From positions 5,001-69,000 of the forward strand of contig NC_132973.1 of NCBI RefSeq assembly GCF_047496725.1: DNA of 64,000 bases, given 5' to 3'. The position numbers and the translations under genes were made by a program. Of this stretch, positions 38,095-49,443 are shown piece by piece; the stretch's first letter is position 1, and every line of letters starts with the position of its first letter. The notes beneath the pieces were generated by a model. It ran no database searches and was not told the DNA's origin. It saw only the letters and a program-made list of their open reading frames with translations. The DNA comes from Anoplolepis gracilipes (lineage: Eukaryota; Arthropoda; Insecta; Hymenoptera; Formicidae).

Positions 38095-41000
38095 TCATCT
38101 TGGCGGCGCTCCCATGGGCGTCGACGGGTGCGCCGTCGCCGATGGCGACGATGACGGCGGCGGGTGCGGCGGAAGTCGCACCAGTCGAACCGTCACCGGA
38201 CGCAAGAGAGGGGGCCCAGGTGGTGGGGGAGGTTGGGGTCTCCTGCCAGGAGCCCTTCCCCTCGCCCGTCCCGGTCTGCGCTCCCTCTCGGCGCTCTCCT
38301 TCTGAGCCATGACCGCCTCGCAAAAAGCGGCCATGGCTCTCCAGTTGTCTTCGCTGCCGAGCATCTTTACGACGACGCTCGGCAGCGCCAAGTCGTTCCC
38401 GATAGTCCGGGTTAGGACATCGCGCTCGTCCCTCCAGGCTGGACATGCTTGGAGGGTGTGTTGCGCGGTGTCCTTCTCATTGCCGCAGTGGTGGCAGGCC
38501 TCGCTTGCCTCCCGTCCGATGCGGTGCAGGTACTCTCCGAAACACCCATGTCCGGAGAGCACCTGTGTCATTCGAAACGTACTGTTGCCCCACGCCCTGT
38601 TCAGCCACTCCTCCAGACAGGGCAGGACGGCCGATACAGTCCTCTCCCCGGATGTTGGGGGGCGCTCGCGCAGCGACGCGATCCATCGCTGCTCGAGGGA
38701 CTTTTTCTCTTGGAGCTTCCAAGTGCCCAGTATCCTGGCCGGGATCTTGATGACTCCTCCCCTGCGTGCCGCGGATTTCCGTTCATACAGACGACTGTAT
38801 GAATCCGCGACCATATGCAGGGGAGGGAGTCCGGCCAGGATGGTGGCCGCCGCGTGCGACACCGTCCTATAACCGCGGACGAGCCGAATGGCCAACCTGC
38901 GCTGGACGCGACGCATCGCGCCTTGTATGCGTCTGTTGGCCATCGCCTCGCCCGCCCACACCGGTGCTGCATACATTAATATGCTAAGGACGGTGTGCGC
39001 GTAGACGCGGCGCACCCGACCGTCCGGCCCTCCGAGATTCGGCAGCAAGCGGCTAATCGCTGCCGCCGCCTTCTCCGCTCTCGGGACCAGGCGGTCAAAG
39101 TGACCCGCGAAGCTCCATCGGCCGTCGATGTGGAGCCCCAGGTATTTAATCTGGGACCCCACTGGGACAACAGTACCGTCAACGTCGAGACGGGAGGTGG
39201 GGGGAGGCTCCCCAGCGGCCCTGCGGTCGTAGAAATAGACCGCCTCGGTCTTGCTGGGGGCCACCCTCAGGCCAGTCCGGCTTATGGCCCTCACGAGGCC
39301 TGCCACCCCTTCGTTAGCCCTGTTTAGGGCTTCCCCCCAGTTGTCCCCCTCGGCTACCAGCAGGGTATCGTCGGCATACCCGATGACCCGGCAGTCGAGG
39401 GGGAGGGCGGTATTGAGGACCCCGTCGTACCCGAGGTTCCACAACAGCGGGCCCAGCACCGAGCCCTGTGGAACCCCGCAGTACACGCGACGGGTGTGAC
39501 CCTGACCGTCTTGGTCCCTGTATTCGAGCCTACGGTGACCAAAGTAGGCTCGAATTCCCTTCACGAGGTAGTCGGGGACGCGGTGGGTGTTGAGCGCGTC
39601 CCCGATTGCCTTCCACGGGAGGGTGTTAAAGGCGTTGGACACGTCCAAAGCGACGGCCAACGCCACCCTCCCGCGTTCCACGGCTGACTCCGTGAGGGCC
39701 CTGACGCGCAGTACGGCGTCCACCGTGGACCTGCCCTCACGGAAGCCGTATTGTTCCTCGTGAAGAGAAGGGACCTCGTCGCGCGCCAGATGCTGGACGA
39801 GTCGGCGAACGAGAATTCTCTCGTATATTTTGCCGACCTCGTCCAGCAGGCAAATCGGCCGGTACGCTGACGGGTCACCCTCCTTCTTACCGCCCTTGTG
39901 GAGAAGAACCAGCTTGGCTCTTCCCCACGTTGGGGGGAATTCCTCCTCCGCGAGGCATCTATTCAAGATGCCTCGCAGCCACCCGGATAGGTTTGGCTCC
40001 TCCAGGACGAGCTTCCAAACGCGCCCTGGGATGCCGTCCGGGCCAGGGGCCTTGTTGTTCTTGACCCCTCGAACGGCATCCCTCAACTCCTCCTCGGTGA
40101 TTTCGAGATCCCTGGACCAGGCCTCGGCAGCGCCGGTGTTCGCGCTGCGCCAGTCGAGACCTCGAGGGTCGGGTTTAGTCGGGAACAAAGTCCCGACTAT
40201 TCGGTCCAGGGATCCCGAGGGGAGGGTTTCCGTCACGGGGGGCGCCCAATGACGAAGTTTGTTCGTCACTATTTTGTACGGGCGCCCCCACGGGTCGGCG
40301 TCTAGGGACGCGATGAGCTCGTCCCACGATTTCGCCCTGGAGGAGCGAATGGCGGCACTCAGCGCAACTCGAGCGGACCGATAGTCTCTGAGCGCCTCGG
40401 CTTTCCAGGCCTCGTCGCCACGGCGCTGGGCGCGTTTAAGGGCCCTCCTGGCCGCGACGGAGGAGCGGCGAAGAGACGCGATCTCCTCCGTCCACCAGTA
40501 CGCAGCCCGGCGCGAGTGGGGCCTGCTCTTGGGCATGGAGAAGTCGCACGCCTGTGTGACCGAGTCTACCAGGCGCGCGACATCCTCCTCCAGGCTCCCC
40601 ACTCTCTCCTCTGGCGGATGGTGTTGCCAGAGGGTGGCCTGGACGGCCGCCATTAACCTATCCGGGTCTAACTTCCTCAGGTTCCATCGCGGCGGTGGCG
40701 CACCGCCGGTCGGGCTCCCGGGCTGGAGGGTGGTGCAACCGAACTCGATGTATCGGTGATCCGATAGAGTTTCTTGGTCGACCACCCCCCACGACCAGTT
40801 TAGGCGTGCCGCGGAGGGGGTTATCATAGTGAGGTCCACTATGGACGCCCCCCGCAGCAGCCGGTCGCACGTGGGCTCGTTGCCGGTGTTAAGCAGGCAT
40901 AGCCCGAGAGCCCCCATCCAGTCCAGTAGGACCTCTCCCTTGGGGGTGGTGAGCCGGTCTCCCCAGGCTTGCGCTCTGGCGTTGAAGTCACCGGCCACCA

Positions 41001-41364
41001 CCACCTCCTGGGGGAGCATGCTGCGTATGCAGTGCTCCAGCTCCCCCAGATACAGCTCGAATTGGGAGAGGCCCAAACTAGGCGGTGCGTAACACGCCAA
41101 CACCGCGATGGATCCCCATCTCACCGCCACGTACCCCCTTCCTGCCTTGAGTAAGGAACAGGGGGGGTTGTGGTTGTCCGTGCCTCGTACGATTGCGACC
41201 GTGCCAGAGCCGTCCACCATCCAATTGGGATGGTTTGATGGGGGTCGGTACGGCTCCGACACGATCGCCAGTCCTATACCACGCTCGGCGATAGTCTGCA
41301 GGAGTAAGTCCTGCGCCCGCCGAGCGTGGTTAATATTCGCTTGCAAGAATTTATGAGCCCTCAT
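38095..41364 (-). CDS. ORF2 endonuclease-reverse transcriptase of element 6 (1089 aa)
   Basis: Intact. It starts MRAHKF, and the region GPPLLRP in the C-terminal Pro/Arg tail has one residue more than subfamily A. The endonuclease, YADD and CCHC residues are all present. Because ORF1 of this copy is shifted and ends about 390 nt upstream of the ORF2 ATG, any translation coupling through the overlap would be broken here although ORF2 itself is complete. Confidence 0.93.
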   Translation of the reverse strand: MRAHKFLQANINHARRAQDLLLQTIAERGIGLAIVSEPYRPPSNHPNWMVDGSGTVAIVRGTDNHNPPCSLLKAGRGYVAVRWGSIAVLACYAPPSLGLSQFELYLGELEHCIRSMLPQEVVVAGDFNARAQAWGDRLTTPKGEVLLDWMGALGLCLLNTGNEPTCDRLLRGASIVDLTMITPSAARLNWSWGVVDQETLSDHRYIEFGCTTLQPGSPTGGAPPPRWNLRKLDPDRLMAAVQATLWQHHPPEERVGSLEEDVARLVDSVTQACDFSMPKSRPHSRRAAYWWTEEIASLRRSSVAARRALKRAQRRGDEAWKAEALRDYRSARVALSAAIRSSRAKSWDELIASLDADPWGRPYKIVTNKLRHWAPPVTETLPSGSLDRIVGTLFPTKPDPRGLDWRSANTGAAEAWSRDLEITEEELRDAVRGVKNNKAPGPDGIPGRVWKLVLEEPNLSGWLRGILNRCLAEEEFPPTWGRAKLVLLHKGGKKEGDPSAYRPICLLDEVGKIYERILVRRLVQHLARDEVPSLHEEQYGFREGRSTVDAVLRVRALTESAVERGRVALAVALDVSNAFNTLPWKAIGDALNTHRVPDYLVKGIRAYFGHRRLEYRDQDGQGHTRRVYCGVPQGSVLGPLLWNLGYDGVLNTALPLDCRVIGYADDTLLVAEGDNWGEALNRANEGVAGLVRAISRTGLRVAPSKTEAVYFYDRRAAGEPPPTSRLDVDGTVVPVGSQIKYLGLHIDGRWSFAGHFDRLVPRAEKAAAAISRLLPNLGGPDGRVRRVYAHTVLSILMYAAPVWAGEAMANRRIQGAMRRVQRRLAIRLVRGYRTVSHAAATILAGLPPLHMVADSYSRLYERKSAARRGGVIKIPARILGTWKLQEKKSLEQRWIASLRERPPTSGERTVSAVLPCLEEWLNRAWGNSTFRMTQVLSGHGCFGEYLHRIGREASEACHHCGNEKDTAQHTLQACPAWRDERDVLTRTIGNDLALPSVVVKMLGSEDNWRAMAAFCEAVMAQKESAERERRPGRARGRAPGRRPQPPPPPGPPLLRPVTVRLVRLPPHPPPSSSPSATAHPSTPMGAPPR

Positions 41365-44300
41365 TGACGTCGGTTAAAAAGGCCTCCGTCGTTTTAGACC
41401 CCGCGCCACGTGGCCGTGGAAGGAGGGCTCCGACCGCGATCGATGGCGCATTGCCCACGGGCTCAGTTGCGCCCGGGGCAAGGGTGTCTCCTTTCACGTT
41501 AGGGTCCTTAGGGTCTAAGCGTGGCTTCCTTTGGAGCTTGGGGGAGTCGGAGCAACGCTCTTTGCCCCCCGCACCCTCCTCGTTTCCTTCCCTGACCGAG
41601 TCCGCGCGCCGCTTTCGACACTCCGATGTGTCCATCGGCGCGGGCGCGGGCTCGGCTGGGGCCGTTTGGTTCGTTTGTGGGGTTTCCCCCACAACGACCT
41701 CCATCAGGGACGGAATTGGGTTCTTATCTTCGATTCCCCCTTTCTCCCCTCCTACCGACGGGGTGGGTTTTTTGGAAGGGGGAACGACTTGGCCTTTTTT
41801 TTTGATTTTTTCGGGGGGTGGCAGTTTATACCCCCCATCCTGTGCCCCGCGGGTGCCCCCAGGTCAGCACAGAGTGCGCAGTGCACTCTTTGTTCCGTGC
41901 AAGAGTTGGCCTTGTGGCCCTCTGTACCGCAGCGGAAGCACGTGTTGGCGCAGGATCGATCGCTGCCGCACTGCTGCTGCACATGCCCCTCCTCCATGCA
42001 TTTAAAGCATCGGAGGGGGAGCCGCGGCAACAGCTCGATGGGCAATTTGTACCATGATATCGGTACCTTGCCCATCTGTGCTAGTTTGTTGGCAGCGTCT
42101 ATCGGACACTGCACCAACACCGTGTTGAGGCCTGTGCGGGGGGCCTTCACGAACGTGCCCACCTTCACGTCCGAGAACCCGCACTTGCCCTCCCCGGAGA
42201 TTGCGGCAACAATCTCCGCCCGGGTGACGGAGTCCTCCAGTCCCCGAATGCGGAGGTCGGCCATCTTCTGGGGACAGGTGACTCGCACCCCTTCGCTGTC
42301 CCCGGTCACCTCTCTGACCCGTTCGGCGAGTTGTCCCGCCTTGCGTGCCCTCTCCTCACCGGAGATCTCGAGGATTAAGGCTCCTGTGAGGCCTTTTCTT
42401 ATTCTGAGGCTTCCCTCCTCGATCCCCAGTTGGTCCAGTTTGACCTCCTTCCTAATGGCGGCCATGTTTTCACCGTATTTCCCTTCTGGGCAGGTGATCA
42501 TGACCGCCGAGGTTTTGGGGGCCTTCCTCTTACCGGGTTTCTCTCCTTTCGTTATCTGCCCCCGCTTCCGTTTGCCCTGTTCCCTGGGCGGTGACCGGGC
42601 CGCAGCAACGGGTGCAGCTTTGGAGGGGAGGGGAGTCTGTCCTGCTTTCCTCTTTCCCTTGCGCCCGACCACCACGCTCCACGGAGTTTCGGTGGTCGGA
42701 GAGGGGCCATATGTCCCGGAGTTTGTCGACTTCTTGTCGAAGGGCCCCGGGCCTAATGGTCCTCCGTCAGAGGATGGAGCCTTAGAGGGTTCCGCCTCCT
42801 GGCGAGATTTCCCTTTAGGTTTCTCGGGTAGGAAAGGGGGGGAAGAGGGAGAGGGAGAGATCTTGGTGTTAGCCCGGACCTGGCTCTCTCCCTTCTTTTT
42901 CCCCTTCTTAGCCGCTTTCTTCTTCTCTTGACCGCTTTTGGCTGGAGCGGTCACTTGTGACTTGGGCTGAGTTAACGAGGACTTCTCAGCCTCGGCCTCC
43001 TTTCCCCTTAGCGGTTGAGCCTGCACGTTCAGGGGAGCGGATTGGACCGCTTCCCCCTGTCCGTCCGTTGCTTCGAGGAATCGCAGCATCCTCTCCCTCA
43101 AGTCAACACCGATTTGTAGGTGTTGGTTGAGGGCTTCGTAAAGGACTGCGAATTCTCCCTGGGCTGGGGGGCGAGTAATTGGAGGAAGGGGTCGAGGGGA
43201 TCCCCTCAAGAGAGGCCCCTGTGCCTCCGTCGCGCTCGCGGCCTGCGGTTCTACCTCCATGCCTGGGTCTCCAATCGGGCTTGGGGACACGCATGCCGGA
43301 GATAGTTTGCCCCTCCTCAAGGCGGTCTTCTTCGGGGAGACATTTTGTGGCGTCCTCAGCCTTAGAGAATGCCACTCCCCGCTGTCGGAATCTGACTCCC
43401 GGTCAGATTCGATGCGGTTCCGTCTTCTCAGGATCCTGCCTCCCTTCTCCTTTTCGCTCTTTGCGGCACTTCCCTCTTCGATCAGGCGGGTACTGAGCTG
43501 TTTCGTCAGCACCTCTACCTGATCGGCGAGCTCCGCCATCCGCTTCTTGAGCTCACTCGTCTCCTTCTCCTTCTCAGCTTTGAGGAGCTCCAATTGATGT
43601 CGAAGTTCCTCCGCTTCGACGTTACTTGGTGAGGACGATACAGTCCTATCGTGAAGGACTGCTGTGGCCGCCATGATGGACGCCACAGCCTTCTTCATCT
43701 CGCCTTCTAGCGGGCCCTTGATATTTTTCGATACCTGCAAGCTTTTAAAGATGGTCACGCAGTTATCGATCGTGTCGGACACCACAGCCGGTGTCGGAGA
43801 GTGGCGGAACATCTCCCTCGCCACCCTCTGATTGTCCCGGCATCTCTCCCAGGCCTGTCCATCGGGCATTGAGGCACCCAGGGCCCACTCCGTGTCCCCT
43901 CTCTCTCTGGCCTCTTCCCTCGCTCTGGCCCTTGCCTCCCTCTTCTCCCTGGTCCCTTCACCCGTGGTGATGGGCCTTCCTCTGCCTCTTTTGACGGGGG
44001 GGAGGTCCGACTGTTCGTCCTCCGAGCCGGCATAATACGAACCAGCGTGTGATCCTGCTTCGTACTCTTCCGGATCACCCGCCACGCTACTGGCGCGTGA
44101 TCCCGCTGGGAACGCCGAGTCCTCATCACTGGGAGCGGGAGTTATACCTGTAGCGGTATGCTTGCTCCTTTTCCCGCTCGCTCGGCAGCTGTGACATACA
44201 TGCCTTGCGCTATGAGGGCACTTGCTTGTCTTTTTGGCCATTGGAAATTGGAGGTATCTCCTTTCCAAGGCCTCTTTCGCTGCCGTACCATCCTGAATGG

Positions 44301-44637
44301 CCGTGATGGTAAGCTTGCCGCCGGATGTCGACGGCCCTGGGTACGAAGGTATATCCTTCCCCACAGAGCCCTCGGGTTTTTTGGGGACCTTAAAGGTCTC
44401 CGTCGCTCGGTCCGCAGACAATTCTGCGGTGGGTTCCGCCTTGGTCTTCTTACTTTTATTTTGAGAGATCATTGTTTTGAAAAATCCCGCTCCCCGCTGC
44501 GGCTCCGTCACCCAGGGTGTACCCTCACCTGCCGCAGAGTGTCCCGAAACATGACCGGCAACACTCCACGACAGGGCCCCAAGTTCCCCCGGGGGGGTGA
44601 CATACGACACGGGCCGGGGGATATACATCCCCGGCAC
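41351..44637 (-). pseudogene. ORF1 of element 6, frameshifted near the C-terminus
   Basis: The frame runs 961 codons from 44637 to 41752, with the coiled coil and all three zinc motifs. It then leaves register because a T is missing at about 41784 (GGAACGAC where element 7 has GGAATCGAC), at codon about 951. The last 145 residues continue in the correct frame to 41351 (an open stretch at 41351-41704). The zinc-binding part should survive; the Pro/Ser-rich tail is replaced by about ten unrelated residues. The deletion is not in a homopolymer, so it is more likely real than the one in element 1. Confidence 0.9.
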
Positions 44638-45582
44638 TGGTCCCCGGCCCCTTACTCACCCATGGAGGTTTTGACGCCTCCATGAGCTTTCGGGGGTTCC
44701 CGGCCTCCGACCTCCGGGATACCGCAGCGGGTGGTGCCACCCGGGGGGCCCCATGGACGGTTGGGACTGGGTCGCCGCTCCCCGGCCCAGTCTTCCCCGC
44801 CATGGCGACCAGCTTGCACGCGCCCTTGACGGAAGTTACCTCCCGCCAAAGGGCCCCGACGATGCACCGCTTCGGAAGGGAAACGGTCGCGATGCACCGT
44901 CGGGCTCCGTCCCGCCGTCGAACCCTGCCTCGGAATACGTCCGAGCGGCTCCGACGGCCGGGCCGACCCGGCGCCGTCGGGCTATGCCCGTGCGGCCCGC
45001 GCCGGCCCGCCTCCGCCTCCCCGACCCCGTCCTCGGAAAACGTCCGAGCGGCTCGGAAGAGGCCCGGCCCGATGGGTCCGGGAGTTCCGGAGATCCATCG
45101 GCCCGTCCGCTCCCCTCGCGGCGCGCACTCAGGGGCAGAACCCACTGAGCCGCCTGCACGCGAGATGGAGCCCCACGATTGTGGGACGCCGGCCCATGCC
45201 GGCACCCACATCCCCCCGAGGGACGCCGCGCGGCGGGAACACCCACACGCGCGGAAACCCTCATGTGCCAGGAGCACCCAGCGGTGTGTCACGGGCGGGG
45301 AGCAGTCCTCCCCCAACGGTGCCGTACCACCGGGCGATTGCACTCAGGGCCGCCTACCCCTACCAGCGATTGAGTCCGCGCTTTAAACCACCCCCAAGGG
45401 GGTGGGCGCAGTCCCTAAGGGAGTCGCTGGGCTCCCCTTGTACCCTTACTAAGGGTACGGTGCGCTCTTAGTTCCCCTTCCACCCCGGAGGTTCACCCAA
45501 CTTGGCCGGAGCCGTGTGGATGTTCCATGGGGTTTCAGGGTTAAGCCTCCTCACCACGACAAGGTGGCGCACGACGAGGAGG
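44638..45582 (-). other. 5' UTR of element 6
   Basis: Nearly identical to that of element 2. Variants include ATGAGCTTT near 44683 and GATTGAGTCC near 45368, both shared with element 7. Confidence 0.8.
45460..45582 (-). ncRNA. HDV-like ribozyme, 5' end of element 6
   Basis: The spacer between P1 and P2 reads GTC instead of GTT; all paired segments and CTAAG are unchanged. The 5' end at 45582 directly adjoins the right target-site duplication. Confidence 0.85.
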
Positions 45583-45596
45583 GCGCTCCCATAACC
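45583..45596. repeat. Right copy of the 14-bp target-site duplication of element 6
   Basis: GCGCTCCCATAACC is identical to 37598-37611. Its first ten bases derive from the end of element 5 and cannot be telomeric sequence, so the duplication is unambiguous. Confidence 0.93.
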
Positions 45597-45684
45597 TAAC
45601 CTAACCTAACCTAACCTAACCTAACCTAACCTAACCTAACCTAACCTAACCTAACCTAACCTAACCTAACCTAACCTAACCTAA

Positions 45685-45686
<2 letters not shown>
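45593..45686. repeat. Telomeric (AACCT)n array, 94 bp
   Basis: About 19 uninterrupted AACCT units lie between element 6 and the poly(T) of element 7. The length is 4 modulo 5, as in all other gaps. Confidence 0.97.
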
Positions 45687-45718
<32 letters not shown>

Positions 45719-46173
45719 GTGAGGAAAATGCATTACGCATCCCCCCGGAATGTGGATGTAATCTCCGGGGGGTATGTGGGACTCTCCCTATTTAAGGGCA
45801 TACCCACTAAAAACCTCACGAGTGGCATCTTTGGCGATTGTAGGGGAGACTCCTGGAACTAGCGGTGCAATACTTCAGGAGCCTCCCCTCGCCGCACTCC
45901 TTAACAGGAGTTCTTCCTGGGAGGGAGGGGAGAGAGGAACATATCCTATACTCCCCTCCTCTCCTAATCGATCTTTTACTTTGCGGCGGGAGGGCCACTA
46001 CCTCCTCCCGTCGAGTCTTCTATTCCCCCCGATAGGGGGGGGGAAAGAGTCGAGACTTTGGGGGTCTCGATTCTCATTCATCTGGGGGGGGGGTTACAAG
46101 GGAGGGCAAAAAGAGGGGAAAGTAAGGGGGGAAGGGCGAGCAGAACCAGTCTGCTCCCTCCCCCCGCTCACTG
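45687..46173 (-). other. 3' UTR and 30-nt poly(A) of element 7
   Basis: Same loop-insertion form as element 6; one G fewer in the GGGGGG run near 46126. Confidence 0.88.
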
Positions 46174-49100
46174 TCATCTTGGCGGCGCTCCCATGGGCGT
46201 CGACGGGTGCGCCGTCGCCGATGGCGACGATGACGGCGGCGGGTGCGGCGGAAGTCGCACCAGTCGAACCGTCACCGGACGCAAGAGAGGGGGCCCAGGT
46301 GGTGGGGGAGGTTGGGGTCTCCTGCCAGGAGCCCTTCCCCTCGCCCGTCCCGGTCTGCGCTCCCTCTCGGCGCTCTCCTTCTGAGCCATGACCGCCTCGC
46401 AAAAAGCGGCCATGGCTCTCCAGTTGTCTTCGCTGCCGAGCATCTTTACGACGACGCTCGGCAGCGCCAAGTCGTTCCCGATAGTCCGGGTTAGGACATC
46501 GCGCTCGTCCCTCCAGGCTGGACATGCTTGGAGGGTGTGTTGCGCGGTGTCCTTCTCATTGCCGCAGTGGTGGCAGGCCTCGCTTGCCTCCCGTCCGATG
46601 CGGTGCAGGTACTCTCCGAAACACCCATGTCCGGAGAGCACCTGTGTCATTCGAAACGTACTGTTGCCCCACGCCCTGTTCAGCCACTCCTCCAGACAGG
46701 GCAGGACGGCCGATACAGTCCTCTCCCCGGATGTTGGGGGGCGCTCGCGCAGCGACGCGATCCATCGCTGCTCGAGGGACTTTTTCTCTTGGAGCTTCCA
46801 AGTGCCCAGTATCCTGGCCGGGATCTTGATGACTCCTCCCCTGCGTGCCGCGGATTTCCGTTCATACAGACGACTGTATGAATCCGCGACCATATGCAGG
46901 GGGGGGAGTCCGGCCAGGATGGTGGCCGCCGCGTGCGACACCGTCCTATAACCGCGGACGAGCCGAATGGCCAACCTGCGCTGGACGCGACGCATCGCGC
47001 CTTGTATGCGTCTGTTGGCCATCGCCTCGCCCGCCCACACCGGTGCTGCATACATTAATATGCTAAGGACGGTGTGCGCGTAGACGCGGCGCACCCGACC
47101 GTCCGGCCCTCCGAGATTCGGCAGCAAGCGGCTAATCGCTGCCGCCGCCTTCTCCGCTCTCGGGACCAGGCGGTCAAAGTGACCCGCGAAGCTCCATCGG
47201 CCGTCGATGTGGAGCCCCAGGTATTTAATCTGGGACCCCACTGGGACAACAGTACCGTCAACGTCGAGACGGGAGGTGGGGGGAGGCTCCCCAGCGGCCC
47301 TGCGGTCGTAGAAATAGACCGCCTCGGTCTTGCTGGGGGCCACCCTCAGGCCAGTCCGGCTTATGGCCCTCACGAGGCCTGCCACCCCTTCGTTAGCCCT
47401 GTTTAGGGCTTCCCCCCAGTTGTCCCCCTCGGCTACCAGCAGGGTATCGTCGGCATACCCGATGACCCGGCAGTCGAGGGGGAGGGCGGTATTGAGGACC
47501 CCGTCGTACCCGAGGTTCCACAACAGCGGGCCCAGCACCGAGCCCTGTGGAACCCCGCAGTACACGCGACGGGTGTGACCCTGACCGTCTTGGTCCCTGT
47601 ATTCGAGCCTACGGTGACCAAAGTAGGCTCGAATTCCCTTCACGAGGTAGTCGGGGACGCGGTGGGTGTTGAGCGCGTCCCCGATTGCCTTCCACGGGAG
47701 GGTGTTAAAGGCGTTGGACACGTCCAAAGCGACGGCCAACGCCACCCTCCCGCGTTCCACGGCTGACTCCGTGAGGGCCCTGACGCGCAGTACGGCGTCC
47801 ACCGTTGACCTGCCCTCACGGAAGCCGTATTGTTCCTCGTGAAGAGAAGGGACCTCGTCGCGCGCCAGATGCTGGACGAGTCGGCGAACGAGAATTCTCT
47901 CGTATATTTTGCCGACCTCGTCCAGCAGGCAAATCGGCCGGTACGCTGACGGGTCACCCTCCTTCTTACCGCCCTTGTGGAGAAGAACCAGCTTGGCTCT
48001 TCCCCACGTTGGGGGGAATTCCTCCTCCGCGAGGCATCTATTCAAGATGCCTCGCAGCCACCCGGATAGGTTTGGCTCCTCCAGGACGAGCTTCCAAACG
48101 CGCCCTGGGATGCCGTCCGGGCCAGGGGCCTTGTTGTTCTTGACCCCTCGAACGGCATCCCTCAACTCCTCCTCGGTGATTTCGAGATCCCTGGACCAGG
48201 CCTCGGCAGCGCCGGTGTTCGCGCTGCGCCAGTCGAGACCTCGAGGGTCGGGTTTAGTCGGGAACAAAGTCCCGACTATTCGGTCCAGGGATCCCGAGGG
48301 GAGGGTTTCCGTCACGGGGGGCGCCCAATGACGAAGTTTGTTCGTCACTATTTTGTACGGGCGCCCCCACGGGTCGGCGTCTAGGGACGCGATGAGCTCG
48401 TCCCACGATTTCGCCCTGGAGGAGCGAATGGCGGCACTCAGAGCAACTCGAGCGGACCGATAGTCTCTGAGCGCCTCGGCTTTCCAGGCCTCGTCGCCAC
48501 GGCGCTGGGCGCGTTTAAGGGCCCTCCTGGCCGCGACGGAGGAGCGGCGAAGAGACGCGATCTCCTCCGTCCACCAGTACGCAGCCCGGCGCGAGTGGGG
48601 CCTGCTCTTGGGCATGGAGAAGTCGCACGCCTGTGTGACCGAGTCTACCAGGCGCGCGACATCCTCCTCCAGGCTCCCCACTCTCTCCTCTGGCGGATGG
48701 TGTTGCCAGAGGGTGGCCTGGACGGCCGCCATTAACCTATCCGGGTCTAACTTCCTCAGGTTCCATCGCGGCGGTGGCGCACCGCCGGTCGGGCTCCCGG
48801 GCTGGAGGGTGGTGCAACCGAACTCGATGTATCGGTGATCCGATAGAGTTTCTTGGTCGACCACCCCCCACGACCAGTTTAGGCGTGCCGCGGAGGGGGT
48901 TATCATAGTGAGGTCCACTATGGACGCCCCCCGCAGCAGCCGGTCGCACGTGGGCTCGTTGCCGGTGTTAAGCAGGCATAGCCCGAGAGCCCCCATCCAG
49001 TCCAGTAGGACCTCTCCCTTGGGGGTGGTGAGCCGGTCTCCCCAGGCTTGCGCTCTGGCGTTGAAGTCACCGGCCACCACCACCTCCTGGGGGAGCATGC

Positions 49101-49443
49101 TGCGTATGCAGTGCTCCAGCTCCCCCAGATACAGCTCGAATTGGGAGAGGCCCAAACTAGGCGGTGCGTAACACGCCAACACCGCGATGGATCCCCATCT
49201 CACCGCCACGTACCCCCTTCCTGCCTTGAGTAAGGAACAGGGGGGGTTGTGGTTGTCCGTGCCTCGTACGATTGCGACCGTGCCAGAGCCGTCCACCATC
49301 CAATTGGGATGGTTTGATGGGGGTCGGTACGGCTCCGACACGATCGCCAGTCCTATACCACGCTCGGCGATAGTCTGCAGGAGTAAGTCCTGCGCCCGCC
49401 GAGCGTGGTTAATATTCGCTTGCAAGAATTTATGAGCCCTCAT
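46174..49443 (-). CDS. ORF2 endonuclease-reverse transcriptase of element 7 (1089 aa)
   Basis: Intact and apparently the same protein as in element 6. With intact ORF1 in the same copy, this is the reference protein for subfamily C. Differences from subfamily A are scattered conservative changes (for example ALRDYRS for ALSDYRS, GVLNTAL for GVLHTAL) and do not touch catalytic positions. Confidence 0.94.
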   Translation of the reverse strand: MRAHKFLQANINHARRAQDLLLQTIAERGIGLAIVSEPYRPPSNHPNWMVDGSGTVAIVRGTDNHNPPCSLLKAGRGYVAVRWGSIAVLACYAPPSLGLSQFELYLGELEHCIRSMLPQEVVVAGDFNARAQAWGDRLTTPKGEVLLDWMGALGLCLLNTGNEPTCDRLLRGASIVDLTMITPSAARLNWSWGVVDQETLSDHRYIEFGCTTLQPGSPTGGAPPPRWNLRKLDPDRLMAAVQATLWQHHPPEERVGSLEEDVARLVDSVTQACDFSMPKSRPHSRRAAYWWTEEIASLRRSSVAARRALKRAQRRGDEAWKAEALRDYRSARVALSAAIRSSRAKSWDELIASLDADPWGRPYKIVTNKLRHWAPPVTETLPSGSLDRIVGTLFPTKPDPRGLDWRSANTGAAEAWSRDLEITEEELRDAVRGVKNNKAPGPDGIPGRVWKLVLEEPNLSGWLRGILNRCLAEEEFPPTWGRAKLVLLHKGGKKEGDPSAYRPICLLDEVGKIYERILVRRLVQHLARDEVPSLHEEQYGFREGRSTVDAVLRVRALTESAVERGRVALAVALDVSNAFNTLPWKAIGDALNTHRVPDYLVKGIRAYFGHRRLEYRDQDGQGHTRRVYCGVPQGSVLGPLLWNLGYDGVLNTALPLDCRVIGYADDTLLVAEGDNWGEALNRANEGVAGLVRAISRTGLRVAPSKTEAVYFYDRRAAGEPPPTSRLDVDGTVVPVGSQIKYLGLHIDGRWSFAGHFDRLVPRAEKAAAAISRLLPNLGGPDGRVRRVYAHTVLSILMYAAPVWAGEAMANRRIQGAMRRVQRRLAIRLVRGYRTVSHAAATILAGLPPLHMVADSYSRLYERKSAARRGGVIKIPARILGTWKLQEKKSLEQRWIASLRERPPTSGERTVSAVLPCLEEWLNRAWGNSTFRMTQVLSGHGCFGEYLHRIGREASEACHHCGNEKDTAQHTLQACPAWRDERDVLTRTIGNDLALPSVVVKMLGSEDNWRAMAAFCEAVMAQKESAERERRPGRARGRAPGRRPQPPPPPGPPLLRPVTVRLVRLPPHPPPSSSPSATAHPSTPMGAPPR

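Larger units (their letters stand above)
37612..45582 (-). mobile_element. Element 6: full-length element, subfamily C, ORF1 frameshifted
   Basis: This 7971-bp unit with a 25-nt poly(A) (37612-37636) was inserted next to the stub element 5 and is flanked by a clear 14-bp target-site duplication. ORF2 is intact; ORF1 lost one base near 41784. It is nearly identical to element 7 over its whole length. Confidence 0.95.

Noticed and set aside
45593..45686. Possible CRISPR-like or microsatellite array
   Set aside because: It is a perfect 5-bp AACCT repeat, the insect telomere motif, without spacers.
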